Assembly: GCA_964057225.1 (NCBI GenBank)
Contig: OZ059900.1
Location: 3,544,501 to 3,608,500 of the forward strand
Reading direction: 5' to 3'
From: Auanema rhodensis
Lineage: Eukaryota; Nematoda; Chromadorea; Rhabditida; Rhabditidae
DNA length: 64,000 bases
The notes below the pieces were generated by a model, which saw only the letters and a program-made list of their open reading frames with translations, did not search any database and was not told the DNA's origin. The translations under genes were made by a program, and so were the position numbers. Positions 11,792-25,715 of the stretch are shown here, piece after piece; the stretch's first letter is position 1, and each line of letters begins with the position of its first letter.

Positions 11792-14567
11792 ACCAAAAAT
11801 CGGTGAGTATATGGTGTTAAAGGCATAAAAACGACCATACTTAGTGTAGTAATGCTATTTGAGCGAAAATCAGTATTTAAACATCACTAGCGTTTAATTG
11901 ATGACTTTTGTTGTCATAGACAATAAAACTATGCTTCTGATCATATAAATGAGCGATTTAGCCAAATTAGACTCAAAACTGGGAAATTTCAAAAATTCTT
12001 TCTATTTTCGACCTTTTTTGATCAAAATGAATATATATCAGTGCAAGCTCATAAAAATAGACTGATTTTGTGTATTGTATGTTTTATTCTCAAATCTTAA
12101 CGAATATGATCGAAATTTACAAGTATTACAGATTTTGTACCAAAAATCGGTGAGTATATGGTGTTAAAGGCATAAAAACGACCATACTTAGTGTAGTAAT
12201 GCTATTTGAGCGAAAATCAGTATTTAAACATCACTAGCGTTTAATTGATGACTTTTGTTGTTATAGACAATAAAACTATGTTTTTGATCATATATATGAG
12301 CGATTTAGCCCAATTGGACTCAAAACTCGGAAATTTCAAAAATTCTTTCTATTTTCGACCTTTTTTGATCAAAATGAATAAATATCAGTGCAAACTCATA
12401 AAAATAGACTTATTTCGTGTATTATGTGTTTGATTCTCGAATCTTAACGAATATGATCAAAATTTACGAGTATCACAGATTTTGTACCAAAAATCGGTGA
12501 GTATATGGTGTTAAAGGCATAAAAACGACCATACTTAGTGTAGTAATGCTATTTGAGCGAAAATCAGTATTTAAACATCACTAGCGTTTAATTGATGACT
12601 TTTGTTGTTATAGACAATAAAACTATGTTTTTGATCATATATATGAGCGATTTAGCCCAATTGGACTCAAAACTCGGAAAATTCAAAAATTCTTTCTATT
12701 TTCGACCTTTTTTGATCAAAATGAATATATATCAGTGCAAACTCATAAAAATAGACTGATTTTGTTCATTGTGTGTTTGATTTTTGAATCTTAACAAATA
12801 TGATCAAAATTTACGAGTATTACAGATTTTGTACCAAAAATCGGTGAGTATATGGTGTTAAAGGCATAAAAACGACCATACTTAGTGTAGTAATGCATTT
12901 GAGTGAAATTCAGTGATTTACACATTATTAGTGTATATTTGAAGACTTTTGTTATCATAGACAGTAAAACTATGCTTTTGATCATATATATGAGCGATAT
13001 AGCCCAATTGGACTCAAAACTCGGAAATTTCAAAAATTCTTTCTATTTTCGACCTTTTTTGATCAAAATGAATAAATATCAGTGCAAACTCATAAAAATA
13101 GACTTATTTCGTGTATTATGTGTTTGATTCTCGAATCTTAACGAATATGATCAAAATTTACGAGTATCACAGATTTTGTACCAAAAATCGGTGAGTATAT
13201 GGTGTTAAAGGCATAAAAACGACCATACTTAGTGTAGTAATGCTATTTGAGCGAAAATCAGTATTTAAACATCACTAGCGTTTAATTGATGACTTTTGTT
13301 GTTATAGACAATAAAATTATGTTTTTGATCATATATATGAGCGATTTAGCCCAATTGGACTCAAAACTCGGAAAATTCAAAAATTCTTTCTATTTTCGAC
13401 CTTTTTTGATCAAAATGAATATATATCAGTGCAAACTCATAAAAATAGACTGATTTTGTTTATTGTGTGTTTGATTTTCAAATCTTAACGAATATGATCA
13501 AAATTTACGAGTATTACAGATTTTGTACCAAAAATCGGTGAGTATATGGTGTTAAAGGCATAAAAACGACCATACTTAGTGTAGTAATGCTATTTGAGCG
13601 AAAATCAGTATTTAAACATCACTAGCGTTTAATTGATGACTTTTGTTGTCATAGACAATAAAACTATGCTTCTGATCATATAAATGAGCGATTTAGCCAA
13701 ATTAGACTCAAAACTGGGAAATTTCAAAAATTCTTTCTATTTTCGACCTTTTTGGATCAAAATGAATATATATCAGTGCAAGCTCATAAAAATAGACTGA
13801 TTTTGTGTATTGTATGTTTTATTCTCAAATCTTAACGAATATGATCGAAATTTACGAGTATTACAGATTTTGTACCAAAAATCGGTGAGTATATGGTGTT
13901 AAAGGCATAAAAACGACCATACTTAGTGTAGTAATGCTATTTGAGCGAAATTCAGTATTTAAACATCACTAGCGTTTAATTGATGACTTTTGTTGTCATA
14001 GACATTAAAACTATGCTTTTGATCATATAAATGAGCGATTTAGCCAAATTAGACTCAAAACTCGGAAATTTCAAAAATTCTTTCTATTTTCGACCTTTTT
14101 TGATGAAAATGAATATATATCAGTGCAAACTCATAAAAATAGACTTATTTCGTGTATTATGTGTTTGATTCTCGAATCTTAACAAATATGATCAAAATTT
14201 ACAAGTATTACAGATTTTGTACCAAAAATCGGTGAGTATATGGTGTTAAAGGCATAAAAACGACCATACTTAGTGTAGTAATGCTATTTGAGCGAAAATC
14301 AGTATTTAAACATCACTAGCGTTTAATTGATGACTTTTGTTGTTATAAACAATAAAACTATGTTTTTGATCATATATATGAGCGATTTAGCCCAATTGGA
14401 CTCAAAACTCGGAAATTTCAAAAATTCTTTCTATTTTCGACCTTTTTTGATCAAAATGAATAAATATCAGTGCAAACTCGTAAAAATAAACTTATTTCCT
14501 GTATTGTGTGTTTGATTCTCGAATCTCACCGAATATGATCAAAATTTACGAGTATCACAGATTTTGT
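11792..14567. repeat. Degraded tetramer region B-D-M, mixed, M, B-P-D
   Basis: Starts are 11792 B, 12139 D, 12486 M, 12833 mixed, 13180 M, 13527 B, 13874 P, 14221 D. The B monomers at 11792 and 13527 share CTGGGAAAT and TTTTATTCTC with 5547, 1735 bp apart. The monomer at 12833 joins the GCATTTGAGTG left part to a D right part and has GATATAGCCC. The D at 14221 ends in the H-type right part (CTCACC, TATCACAG) and TTTCCTGTATTG, the first clear H tail in the array. One palindrome is damaged at 13749-13756 (TTTTTGGATC). Confidence 0.78.
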
Positions 14568-15250
14568 ACCAAAAATCGGTGAGTATATGGTGTTAAAGGC
14601 ATAAAAACGACCATACTTAGTGTAGTAATGCTATTTGAGTGAAATTCAGTGATTTAATCATTATTAGTTTATATTTGAAGACTTTTGTTATCATAGACAG
14701 TAAAACTATGATTTTGATCATATATATGAGCGATTTAGCCAAATTAGACTCAAAACTCGGAAATTTCAAAAATTCTTTCTATTTTCGACCTTTTTTGATC
14801 AAAATGAATAAATATCAGTGCAAACTCATAAAAATAGACTTATTTCGTGTATTATGTGTTTGTTTCTCGAATCTTAACGAATATGATCAAAATTTACAAG
14901 TATTACAGATTTTGTACCAAAAATCGGTGAGTATATGGTGTTAAAGGCATAAAAACGACCATACTTAGTGTAGTAATGCTATTTGAGTGAAATTCAGTGA
15001 TTTAATCATTATTAGTTTATATTTGAAGACTTTTGTTATCATAGACAGTAAAACTATGCTTTTGATCATATATATGAGCGATTTAGCCAAATTAGACTCA
15101 AAACTCGGAAATTTCAAAAATTCTTTCTATTTTCGACCTTTTTTGATCAAAATGAATAAATATCAGTGCAAACTCGTAAAAATAGACTTATTTCGTGTAT
15201 TATGTGTTTGATTCTCGAATCTTAACAAATATGATCAAAATTTACGAGTA

Positions 15251-15298
15251 TTTTTTAGATTTTGTACCAAAAATCGGTGAGTTTTTTTTAGATTTTGT
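15251..15298. repeat. 33-bp mini-duplication with T6 and T8 runs, the only disruption of the array
   Basis: The usual GTATTACAGATTTTG end of the monomer reads GTA, six T, AGATTTTG at 15248-15263. After ACCAAAAATCGGTGAG at 15266-15281 come eight T (15282-15289), then AGATTTTGT and a second ACCAAAAATCGGTGAG at 15299. The inserted unit is 33 bp (15266-15298). Nothing else in the window departs from whole-monomer spacing by more than two or three bases. It could be a true slippage or end-joining scar, or a consensus error of long-read assembly. Confidence 0.85.
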
Positions 15299-15646
15299 AC
15301 CAAAAATCGGTGAGTATATGGTGTTAAAGGCATAAAAACGACCATACTTAGTGTAGTAATGCTATTTGAGTGAAATTCAGTGATTTACACATTATTAGTG
15401 TATATTTGAAGACTTTTGTTATCATAGACAGTAAAACTATGCTTTTGATCATATATATGAGCGATTTAGCCAAATTAGACTCAAAACTCGGAAATTTCAA
15501 AAATTCTTTCTATTTTCGACCTTTTTTGATCAAAATGAATAAATATCAGTGCAAACTCGTAAAAATAAACTTATTTCGTGTATTGTGTGTTTGATTCTCG
15601 AATCTCACCGAATATGATCAAAATTTACGAGTATCACAGATTTTGT

Positions 15647-16342
15647 ACCAAAAATCGGTGAGTATATGGTGTTAAAGGCATAAAAACGACTATACATAGT
15701 GTAGTAATGCTATTTGAGTGAAATTCAGTGATTAAATCATTATTAGTGTATATTTGAAGACTTTTGTTATCATAGACAGTAAAACTATGCTTTTGATCAT
15801 ATATATGAGCGATTTAGCCCAATTGGACTCAAAACTCGGAAAATTCAAAAATTCTTTCTATTTTCGACCTTTTTTGATCAAAATGAATATATATCAGTGC
15901 AAACTCATAAAAATAGACTGATTTTGTTTATTGTGTGTTTGATTTTCAAATCTTAACGAATATGATCAAAATTTACGAGTATTACAGATTTTGTACCAAA
16001 AATCGGTGAGTATATGGTGTTAAAGGCATAAAAACGACTATACATAGTGTAGTAATGCTATTTGAGTGAAATTCAGTGATTAAATCATTATTAGTGTATA
16101 TTTGAAGACTTTTGTTATCATAGACAGTAAAACTATGCTTTTGATCATATATATGAGCGATTTAGCCCAATTGGACTCAAAACTCGGAAAATTCAAAAAT
16201 TCTTTCTATTTTCGACCTTTTTTGATCAAAATGAATATATATCAGTGCAAACTCATAAAAATAGACTGATTTTGTTTATTGTGTGTTTGATTTTCAAATC
16301 TTAACGAATATGATCAAAATTTACGAGTATTACAGATTTTGT
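15647..16342. repeat. Two adjacent, apparently identical 348-bp monomers
   Basis: 15647-15994 and 15995-16342 agree at every diagnostic site that I compared, including CGACTATACATAG, which has a T seen nowhere else in the window. Both have GATTAAATC and the GTTTATTGTG right part. Identity with a private shared base marks a very recent single-monomer duplication. Confidence 0.85.
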
Positions 16343-18426
16343 ACCAAAAATCGGTGAGTATATGGTGTTAAAGGCATAAAAACGACCATACTTAGTGTAG
16401 TAATGCTATTTGAGTGAAATTCAGTGATTTAATCATTATTAGTGTATATTTGAAGACTTTTGTTATCATAGACAGTAAAACTATGCTTTTGATCATATAT
16501 ATGAGCGATTTAGCCCAATTCGACTCAAAACTCGGAAAATTCAAAAATTCTTTCTATTTTCGACCTTTTTTGATGAAAATGAATATATATCAGTGTAAAC
16601 TCATAAAAATAGACTGATTTTGTGTATTGTGTGTTTGATTCTCAAATCTTAACAAATATGATCAAATTTTACGAGTATTACAGATTTTGTACCAAAAATC
16701 GGTGAGTATATGGTGTTAAAGGCATAAAAACGACCATACTTAGTGTAGTAATGCTATTTGAGCGAAAATCAGTATTTAAACATCAATAGCGTTTAATTGA
16801 AGATTTTTGTTGTCATAGACAATAAAACTATGCTTCTGATCATTTATATGAGCGATTTAGCCAAATTAGACTCAAAACTCGGAAATTTCAAAAATTCTTT
16901 CTATTTTCGACCTTTTTTGATCAAAATGAATAAATATCAGTGCAAACTCATAAAAATAGACTTATTTCGTGTATTATGTGTTTGTTTCTCGAATCTTAAC
17001 GAATATGATCAAAATTTACAAGTATTACAGATTTTGTACCAAAAATCGGTGAGTATATGGTGTTAAAGGCATAAAAACGACCATACTTAGTGTAGTAATG
17101 CATTTGAGTGAAATTCAGTGATTTACACATTATTAGTGTATATTTGAAGACTTTTGTTATCATAGACAGTAAAACTATGCTTTTGATCATATATATGAGC
17201 GATTTAGCCCCATTGGACTCAAAACTCGGAAAATTCAAAAATTCTTCTATTTTCGAACTTTTTTGATCAAAATGAATATATATCATTGCAAACTCATAAA
17301 AATAGACTGATTTTGTTTATTGTGTGTTTGATTTTCAAATCTTAACGAATATGATCAAAATTTACGAGTATTACAGATTTTGTACCAAAAATCGGTGAGT
17401 ATATGGTGTTAAAGGCATAAAAACGACCATACTTAGTGTAGTAATGCTATTTGAGCGAAAATTAGTATTTAAACATCACTAGCGTTTAATTGATGACTTT
17501 TGTTGTCATAGACAATAAAACTATGCTTCTGATCATATAAATGAGCGATTTAGCCAAATTAGACTCAAAACTCGGAAATTTCAAAAATTCTTTCTATTTT
17601 CGACCTTTTTTGATCAAAATGAATATATATATCAGTGCAAGCTCATGAAAATAGACTGATTTTGTGTATTGTATGTTCGATTCTCAAATCTTAACGAATA
17701 TGATCGAAATTTACGAGTATTACAGATTTTGTACCAAAAATCGGTGAGTATATGGTGCTAAAGGCATAAAAACGACCATACTTAGTGTAGTAATGCTATT
17801 TGAGCGAAATTCAGTATTTAAACATCACTAGCGTTTAATTGATGACTTTTGTTGTCATAGACATTAAAACTATGCTTTTGATCATATATATGAGCGATTT
17901 AGCCAAATTAGACTCAAAACTCGGAAATTTCAAAAATTCTTTCTATTTTCGACCTTTTTTGATCAAAATGAATGAATATCAGTGCAAACTCGTAAAAATA
18001 AACTTATTTTGTGTATTGTGTGTTTGATTCTCGAATCTCACCAAATATGATCAAAATTTACAAGTATCACAGATTTTGTACCAAAACTCGGTGAGTATAT
18101 GGTGTTAAAGGCATAAAAACGACCATACTTAGTGTAGTAATGCTATTTGAGTGAAATTCAGTGATTTAATCATTATTAGTTTATATTTGAAGACTTTTGT
18201 TATCATAGACAGTAAAACTATGCTTTTGATCATATATATGAGCGATTTAGCCCAATTGGACTCAAAACTCGGAAAATTCAAAAATTCTTCTATTTTCGAC
18301 CTTTTTTGATCAAAATGAATATATATCAGTGCAAACTCGTAAAAATAAACTTATTTCGTGTATTGTGTGTTTGATTCTCGAATCTCACCGAATATGATCA
18401 AAATTTACGAGTATCACAGATTTTGT
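16343..18426. repeat. Transition block S-K-G-B plus two mixed monomers
   Basis: Starts are 16343 S, 16691 K, 17038 G, 17384 B, 17733 and 18080. The G at 17038 is the first with GCCCCATTGG and 346 bp. It carries private CGAACTTTTT and TATCATTGC changes. The B at 17384 is 349 bp because of one extra AT in GAATATATATATC. The monomer at 17733 has GGTGCTAAAG and a CACCAAATATG tail; the one at 18080 has a private CAAAACTCGG and an H-type tail. This block links the old short-period domain to the long-unit domain. Confidence 0.78.
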
Positions 18427-21400
18427 ACCAAAAATCGGTGAGTATATGGTGCTAAAGGCATAAAAACGACCATACTTAGTGTAGTAATGCTATTTGAGCG
18501 AAATTCAGTATTTAAACATCACTAGCGTTTAATTGATGACTTTTGTTATCATAGACAGTAAAACTATGCTTTTGATCATATATATGAGCGATTTAGCCCA
18601 ATTGGACTCAAAACTCGGAAAATTCAAAAATTCTTCTATTTTCGACCTTTTTTGATCAAAATGAATATATATCAGTGCAAACTCATAAAAATAGACTGAT
18701 TTTGTGTATTGTATGTTTGATTCTCAAATCTTAACGAATATGATCAAAATTTACGAGTACTACAGATTTTGTACCAAAAATCGGTGAGTATATGGTGTTA
18801 AAGGCATAAAAACGACCATACTTAGTGTAGTAATGCTATTTGAGCGAAATTCAGTATTTAAACATTACTAGCGTTTAATTGATGACTTTTGTTGTTATAG
18901 ACAATAAAACTATGTTTTTGATCATATATATGAGCGATTTAGCCAAATTGTACTCAAAACTCGGAAATTTCAAAAATTCTTTCTATTTTCGACCTTTTTT
19001 GATCAAAATGAATAAATATCAGTGCAAACTTGTAAAAATAGACTTATTTTGTGTATTATGTGTTTGATTCTTGAATCTTAACAAATATGATCAAAATTTA
19101 CAAGTATTACAGATTTTGTACCAAAAATCGGTGAGTATATGGTGTTAAAGGCATAAAAACGACCATACTTAGTGTAGTAATGCTATTTGAGCGAAAATCA
19201 GTATTTAAACATCACTAGCGTTTAATTGATGATTTTTGTTGTCATAGACAATAAAACTATGCTTCTGATCATGTATATGAGCGATTTAGCCAAATTAGAC
19301 TCAAAACTCGGAAATTTCAAAAATTCTTTCTATTTTCGACCTTTTTTGATCAAAATGAATATATATCAGTGCAAGCTCATAAAAATAGACTGATTTTGTG
19401 TATTGTATGTTTGATTCTCAAATCTTAACGAATATGATCAAAATTTACGAGTATTACAGATTTTGTACCAAAAATCGGTGAGTATATGGTGTTAAAGGCA
19501 TAAAAACGACCATACTTAGTGTAGTAATGCTATTTGAGCGAAATTCAGTATTTAAACATCACTAGCGTTTAATTGATGACTTTTGTTGTCATAGACAATG
19601 AAACTATGCTTTTGATCATATATATGAGCGATTTAGCCAAATTAGACTCAAAACTCGGAAATTTCAAAAATTCTTTCTATTTTCGACCTTTTTTGATCAA
19701 AATGAATAAATATCAGTGCAAACTCGTAAAAATAGACTGATTTTGTGTATTGTATGTTTGATTCTCAAATCTTAACGAATATGATCAAAATTTACGAGTA
19801 TTACAGATTTTGTACCAAAAATCGGTGAGTATATGGTGTTAAAGGCATAAAAACGACCATACTTAGTGTAGTAATGCTATTTGAGCGAAATTCAGTATTT
19901 AAACATTACTAGCGTTTAATTGATGACTTTTGTTGTTATAGACAATAAAACTATGTTTTTGATCATATATATGAGCGATTTAGCCAAATTGGACTCAAAA
20001 CTCGGAAATTTCAAAAATTCTTTCTATTTTCGACCTTTTTTGATCAAAATGAATAAATATCAGTGCAAACTTGTAAAAATAGACTTATTTTGTGTATTAT
20101 GTGTTTGATTCTCGAATCTTAACAAATATGATCAAAATTTACAAGTATTACAGATTTTGTACCAAAAATCGGTGAGTATATGGTGTTAAAGGCATAAAAA
20201 CGACCATACTTAGTGTAGTAATGCTATTTGAGTGAAATTCAGTGATTTAATCATTATTAGTGTATATTTGAAGACTTTTGTTATCATAGACAGTAAAACT
20301 ATGCTTTTGATCATATATATGAGCGATTTAGCATAATTCGACTCAAAACTCGGAAAATTCAAAAATTCTTTCTATTTTCGACCTTTTTTGATGAAAATGA
20401 ATATATATCAGTGTAAACTCATAAAAATAGACTGATTTTGTGTATTGTGTGTTTGATTCTCAAATCTTAACAAATATGATCAAATTTTACGAGTATTACA
20501 GATTTTGTACCAAAAATCGGTGAGTATATGGTGTTAAAGGCATAAAAACGACCATACTTAGTGTAGTAATGCTATTTGAGCGAAAATCAGTATTTAAACA
20601 TCACTAGCGTTTAATTGAAGATTTTTGTTGTCATAGACAATAAAACTATGCTTCTGATCATATATATGAGCGATTTAGCCAAATAAGACTCAAAACTCGG
20701 AAATTTCAAAAATTCTTTCTATTTTCGACCTTTTTTGATCAAAATGAATAAATATCAGTGCAAACTCATAAAAATAGACTTATTTCGTGTATTATGTGTT
20801 TGTTTCTCGAATCTTAACGAATATGATCAAAATTTACAAGTATTACAGATTTTGTACCAAAAATCGGTGAGTATATGGTGTTAAAGGCATAAAAACGACC
20901 ATACTTAGTGTAGTAATGCATTTGAGTGAAATTCAGTGATTTACACATTATTAGTGTATATTTGAAGACTTTTGTTATCATAGACAGTAAAACTATGCTT
21001 TTGATCATATATATGAGCGATTTAGCCCCATTGGACTCAAAACTCGGAAAATTCAAAAATTCTTCTATTTTCGACCTTTTTTGATCAAAATGAATATATA
21101 TCAGTGCAAACTCATAAAAATAGACTGATTTTGTTTATTGTGTGTTTGATTTTCAAATCTTAACGAATATGATCAAAATTTACGAGTATTACAGATTTTG
21201 TACCAAAAATCGGTGAGTATATGGTGTTAAAGGCATAAAAACGACCATACTTAGTGTAGTAATGCTATTTGAGCGAAAATCAGTATTTAAACATCACTAG
21301 CGTTTAATTGATGACTTTTGTTGTCATAGACAATAAAACTATGCTTCTGATCATATAAATGAGCGATTTAGCCAAATTAGACTCAAAACTCGGAAATTTC

Positions 21401-24325
21401 AAAAATTCTTTCTATTTTCGACCTTTTTTGATCAAAATGAATATATATCAGTGCAAGCTCATAAAAATAGACTGATTTTGTGTATTGTATGTTTGATTCT
21501 CAAATCTTAACGAATATGATCGAAATTTACGAGTATTACAGATTTTGTACCAAAAATCGGTGAGTATATGGTGTTAAAGGCATAAAAACGACCATACTTA
21601 GTGTAGTAATGCTATTTGAGCGAAATTCAGTATTTAAACATCACTAGCGTTTAATTGATGACTTTTGTTGTCATAGACATTAAAACTATGCTTTTGATCA
21701 TATAAATGAGCGATTTAGCCAAATTAGACTCAAAACTCGGAAATTTCAAAAATTCTTTCTATTTTCGACCTTTTTTGATCAAAATGAATATATATCAGTG
21801 CAAACTCATAAAAATAGACTGATTTTGTGTATTGTATGTTTGATTCTCAAATCTTAAAGAATATGATCGAAAATTACGAGTATTACAGATTTTGTACCAA
21901 AAATCGGTGAGTATATGGTGTTAAAGGCATAAAAACGACCATACTTAGTGTAGTAATGCTATTTGAGTGAAATTCAGTGATTTAATCATTATTAGTGTAT
22001 ATTTGAAGACTTTTGTTATCATAGACAGTAAAACTATGCTTTTGATCATATATATGAGCGATTTAGCCCAATTCGACTCAAAACTCGGAAAATTCAAAAA
22101 TTCTTTCTATTTTCGACCTTTTTTGATGAAAATGAATATATATCAGTGTAAACTCATAAAAATAGACTGATTTTGTGTATTGTGTGTTTGATTCTCAAAT
22201 CTTAACAAATATGATCAAGATTTACGAGTATTACAGATTTTGTACCAAAAATCGGTGAGTATATGGTGTTAAAGGCATAAAAACGACCATACTTAGTGTA
22301 GTAATGCTATTTGAGCGAAAATCAGTATTTAAACATCACTAGCGTTTAATTGAAGATTTTTGTTGTCATAGACAATAAAACTATGCTTCTGATCATATAT
22401 ATGAGCGATTTAGCCAAATTAGACTCAAAACTCGGAAATTTCAAAAATTCTTTCTATTTTCGACCTTTTTTGATCAAAATGAATAAATATCAGTGCAAAC
22501 TCATAAAAATAGACTTATTTCGTGTATTATGTGTTTGTTTCTCGAATCTTAACGAATATGATCAAAATTTACAAGTATTACAGATTTTGTACCAAAAATC
22601 GGTGAGTATATGGTGTTAAAGGCATAAAAACGACCATACTTAGTGTAGTAATGCATTTGAGTGAAATTCAGTGATTTACACATTATTAGTGTATATTTGA
22701 AGACTTTTGTTATCATAGACAGTAAAACTATGCTTTTGATCATATATATGAGCGATTTAGCCCCATTGGACTCAAAACTCGGAAAATTCAAAAATTCTTC
22801 TATTTTCGACCTTTTTTGATCAAAATGAATATATATCAGTGCAAACTCATAAAAATAGACTGATTTTGTTTATTGTGTGTTTGATTTTCAAATCTTAACG
22901 AATATGATCAAAATTTACGAGTATTACAGATTTTGTACCAAAAATCGGTGAGTATATGGTGTTAAAGGCATAAAAACGACCATACTTAGTGTAGTAATGC
23001 TATTTGAGCGAAATTCAGTATTTAAACATCACTAGCGTTTAATTGATGACTTTTGTTGTCATAGACATTAAAACTATGCTTTTGATCATATAAATGAGCG
23101 ATTTAGCCAAATTAGACTCAAAACTCGGAAATTTCAAAAATTCTTTCTATTTTCGACCTTTTTTGATCAAAATGAATATATATCAGTGCAAACTCATAAA
23201 AATAGACTGATTTTGTGTATTGTATGTTTGATTCTCAAATCTTAAAGAATATGATCGAAATTTACGAGTATTACAGATTTTGTACCAAAAATCGGTGAGT
23301 ATATGGTGTTAAAGGCATAAAAACGACCATACATAGTGTAGTAATGCTATTTGAGTGAAATTCAGTGATTAAATCATTATTAGTGTATATTTGAAGACTT
23401 TTGTTATCATAGACAGTAAAACTATGCTTTTGATCATATATATGAGCGATTTAGCCCAATTCGACTCAAAACTCGGAAAATTCAAAAATTCTTTCTATTT
23501 TCGACCTTTTTTGATCAAAATGAATATATATCAGTGCAAACTCATAAAAATAGACTGATTTTGTTTATTGTGTGTTTGATTTTCAAATCTTAACGAATAT
23601 GATCAAAATTTACGAGTATTACAGATTTTGTACCAAAAATCGGTGAGTATATGGTGTTAAAGGCATAAAAACGACCATACTTAGTGTAGTAATGCTATTT
23701 GAGCGAAATTCAGTATTTAAACATCACTAGCGTTTAATTGATGACTTTTGTTGTCATAGACATTAAAACTATGCTTTTGATCATATAAATGAGCGATTTA
23801 GCCAAATTAGACTCAAAACTCGGAAATTTCAAAAATTCTTTCTATTTTCGACCTTTTTTGATCAAAATGAATAAATATCAGTGCAAACTCGTAAAAATAA
23901 ACTTATTTCGTGTATTGTGTGTTTGATTCTCGAATCTCACCGAATATGATCAAAATTTACGAGTATCACAGATTTTGTACCAAAAATCGGTGAGTATATG
24001 GTGTTAAAGGCATAAAAACGACCATACTTAGTGTAGTAATGCTATTAGAGCGAAATTCAGTATTTAAACATCACTAGCGTTTAATTGATGACTTTTGTTG
24101 TCATAGACATTAAAACTATGCTTTTGATCATATAAATGAGCGATTTAGCCAAATTAGACTCAAAACTCGGAAATTTCAAAAATTCTTTCTATTTTCGACC
24201 TTTTTTGATCAAAATGAATATATATCAGTGCAAACTCATAAAAATAGACTGATTTTGTGTATTGTATGTTTGATTCTCAAATCTTAAAGAATATGATCGA
24301 AATTTACGAGTATTACAGATTTTGT
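18427..24325. repeat. 17-monomer higher-order unit, copy 1 (5899 bp)
   Basis: Order: E (18427), D (18773, with TTGTACTC), B (GATTTTTG, CATGTATATG), N (GACAATGAAAC), D (19814), S' (20161), K (20509), G (20856), B, V, S (21896), K (22244), G (22591), V (22937), W (23284), H (23632), V* (23979). The same order and the same total length recur at 39254-45152. A third copy with an insertion lies at 25716-32308. The first K here has a private CCAAATAAGAC change. Confidence 0.87.
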
Positions 24326-25715
24326 ACCAAAAATCGGTGAGTATATGGTGTTAAAGGCATAAAAACGACCATACATAGTGTAGTAATGCTATTTGAGTGA
24401 AATTCAGTGATTAAATCATTATTAGTGTATATTTGAAGACTTTTGTTATCATAGACAGTAAAACTATGCTTTTGATCATATATATGAGCGATTTAGCCCA
24501 ATTCGACTCAAAACTCGGAAAATTCAAAAATTCTTTCTATTTTCGACCTTTTTTGATCAAAATGAATATATATCAGTGCAAACTCATAAAAATAGACTGA
24601 TTTTGTTTATTGTGTGTTTGATTTTCAAATCTTAACGAATATGATCAAAATTTACGAGTATTACAGATTTTGTACCAAAAATCGGTGAGTATATGGTGTT
24701 AAAGGCATAAAAACGACCATACTTAGTGTAGTAATGCTATTTGAGCGAAATTCAGTATTTAAACATCACTAGCGTTTAATTGATGACTTTTGTTGTCATA
24801 GACATTAAAACTATGCTTTTGATCATATAAATGAGCGATTTAGCCAAATTAGACTCAAAACTCGGAAATTTCAAAAATTCTTTCTATTTTCGACCTTTTT
24901 TGATCAAAATGAATAAATATCAGTGCAAACTCGTAAAAATAAACTTATTTCGTGTATTGTGTGTTTGATTCTCGAATCTCACCGAATATGATCAAAATTT
25001 ACGAGTATCACAGATTTTGTACCAAAAATCGGTGAGTATATGGTGTTAAAGGCATAAAAACGACCATACTTAGTGTAGTAATGCTATTAGAGCGAAATTC
25101 AGTATTTAAACATCACTAGCGTTTAATTGATGACTTTTGTTGTCATAGACATTAAAACTATGCTTTTGATCATATAAATGAGCGATTTAGCCAAATTAGA
25201 CTCAAAACTCGGAAATTTCGAAAATTCTTTCTATTTTCGACCTTTTTTGATCAAAATGAATAAATATCAGTGCAAACTCATAAAAATAGACTGATTTTGT
25301 GTATTGTATGTTTGATTCTCAAATCTTAAAGAATATGATCGAAATTTACGAGTATTACAGATTTTGTACCAAAAATCGGTGAGTATATGGTGTTAAAGGC
25401 ATAAAAACGACCATACATAGTGTAGTAATGCTATTTGAGTGAAATTCAGTGATTAAATCATTATTAGTGTATATTTGAAGACTTTTGTTATCATAGACAG
25501 TAAAACTATGCTTTTGATCATATATATGAGCGATTTAGCCCAATTCGACTCAAAACTCGGAAAATTCAAAAATTCTTTCTATTTTCGACCTTTTTTGATC
25601 AAAATGAATATATATCAGTGCAAACTCGTAAAAATAAACTTATTTCGTGTATTGTGTGTTTGATTCTCGAATCTCACCGAATATGATCAAAATTTACGAG
25701 TATCACAGATTTTGT
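24326..25715. repeat. W-H-V* trimer repeat and WH chimera
   Basis: W-H-V* at 23284-24325 is followed by a second W-H-V* at 24326-25367, period 1042 bp. The second V* has private AATTTCGAAAATTC and AATAAATATC. It is followed by a chimeric monomer at 25368 with a W left part and an H right part (348 bp). The same arrangement, including the chimera, lies at 37864-39253. Confidence 0.85.

Larger units (their letters stand above)
14568..16342. repeat. Run of 348-type monomers at the domain junction
   Basis: Starts are 14568, 14916, 15299, 15647 and 15995, and the S at 16343 makes six in a row. All have the GTGAAATTCAGTGATT left part, which elsewhere alternates with GCGAAA types. Their right parts differ (P-like, CTCGTA-type, H, then two M-like), so only the left part is homogenised. 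The monomer at 14916 is 350 bp because of a T-run, and a 33-bp insertion follows it. Confidence 0.82.

Noticed and set aside
15251-15298. Poly-T runs as a transposon insertion tail or terminator
   Set aside because: There is no inserted foreign sequence. The 33 bp is satellite sequence plus T, so slippage or a read error is the simpler reading.
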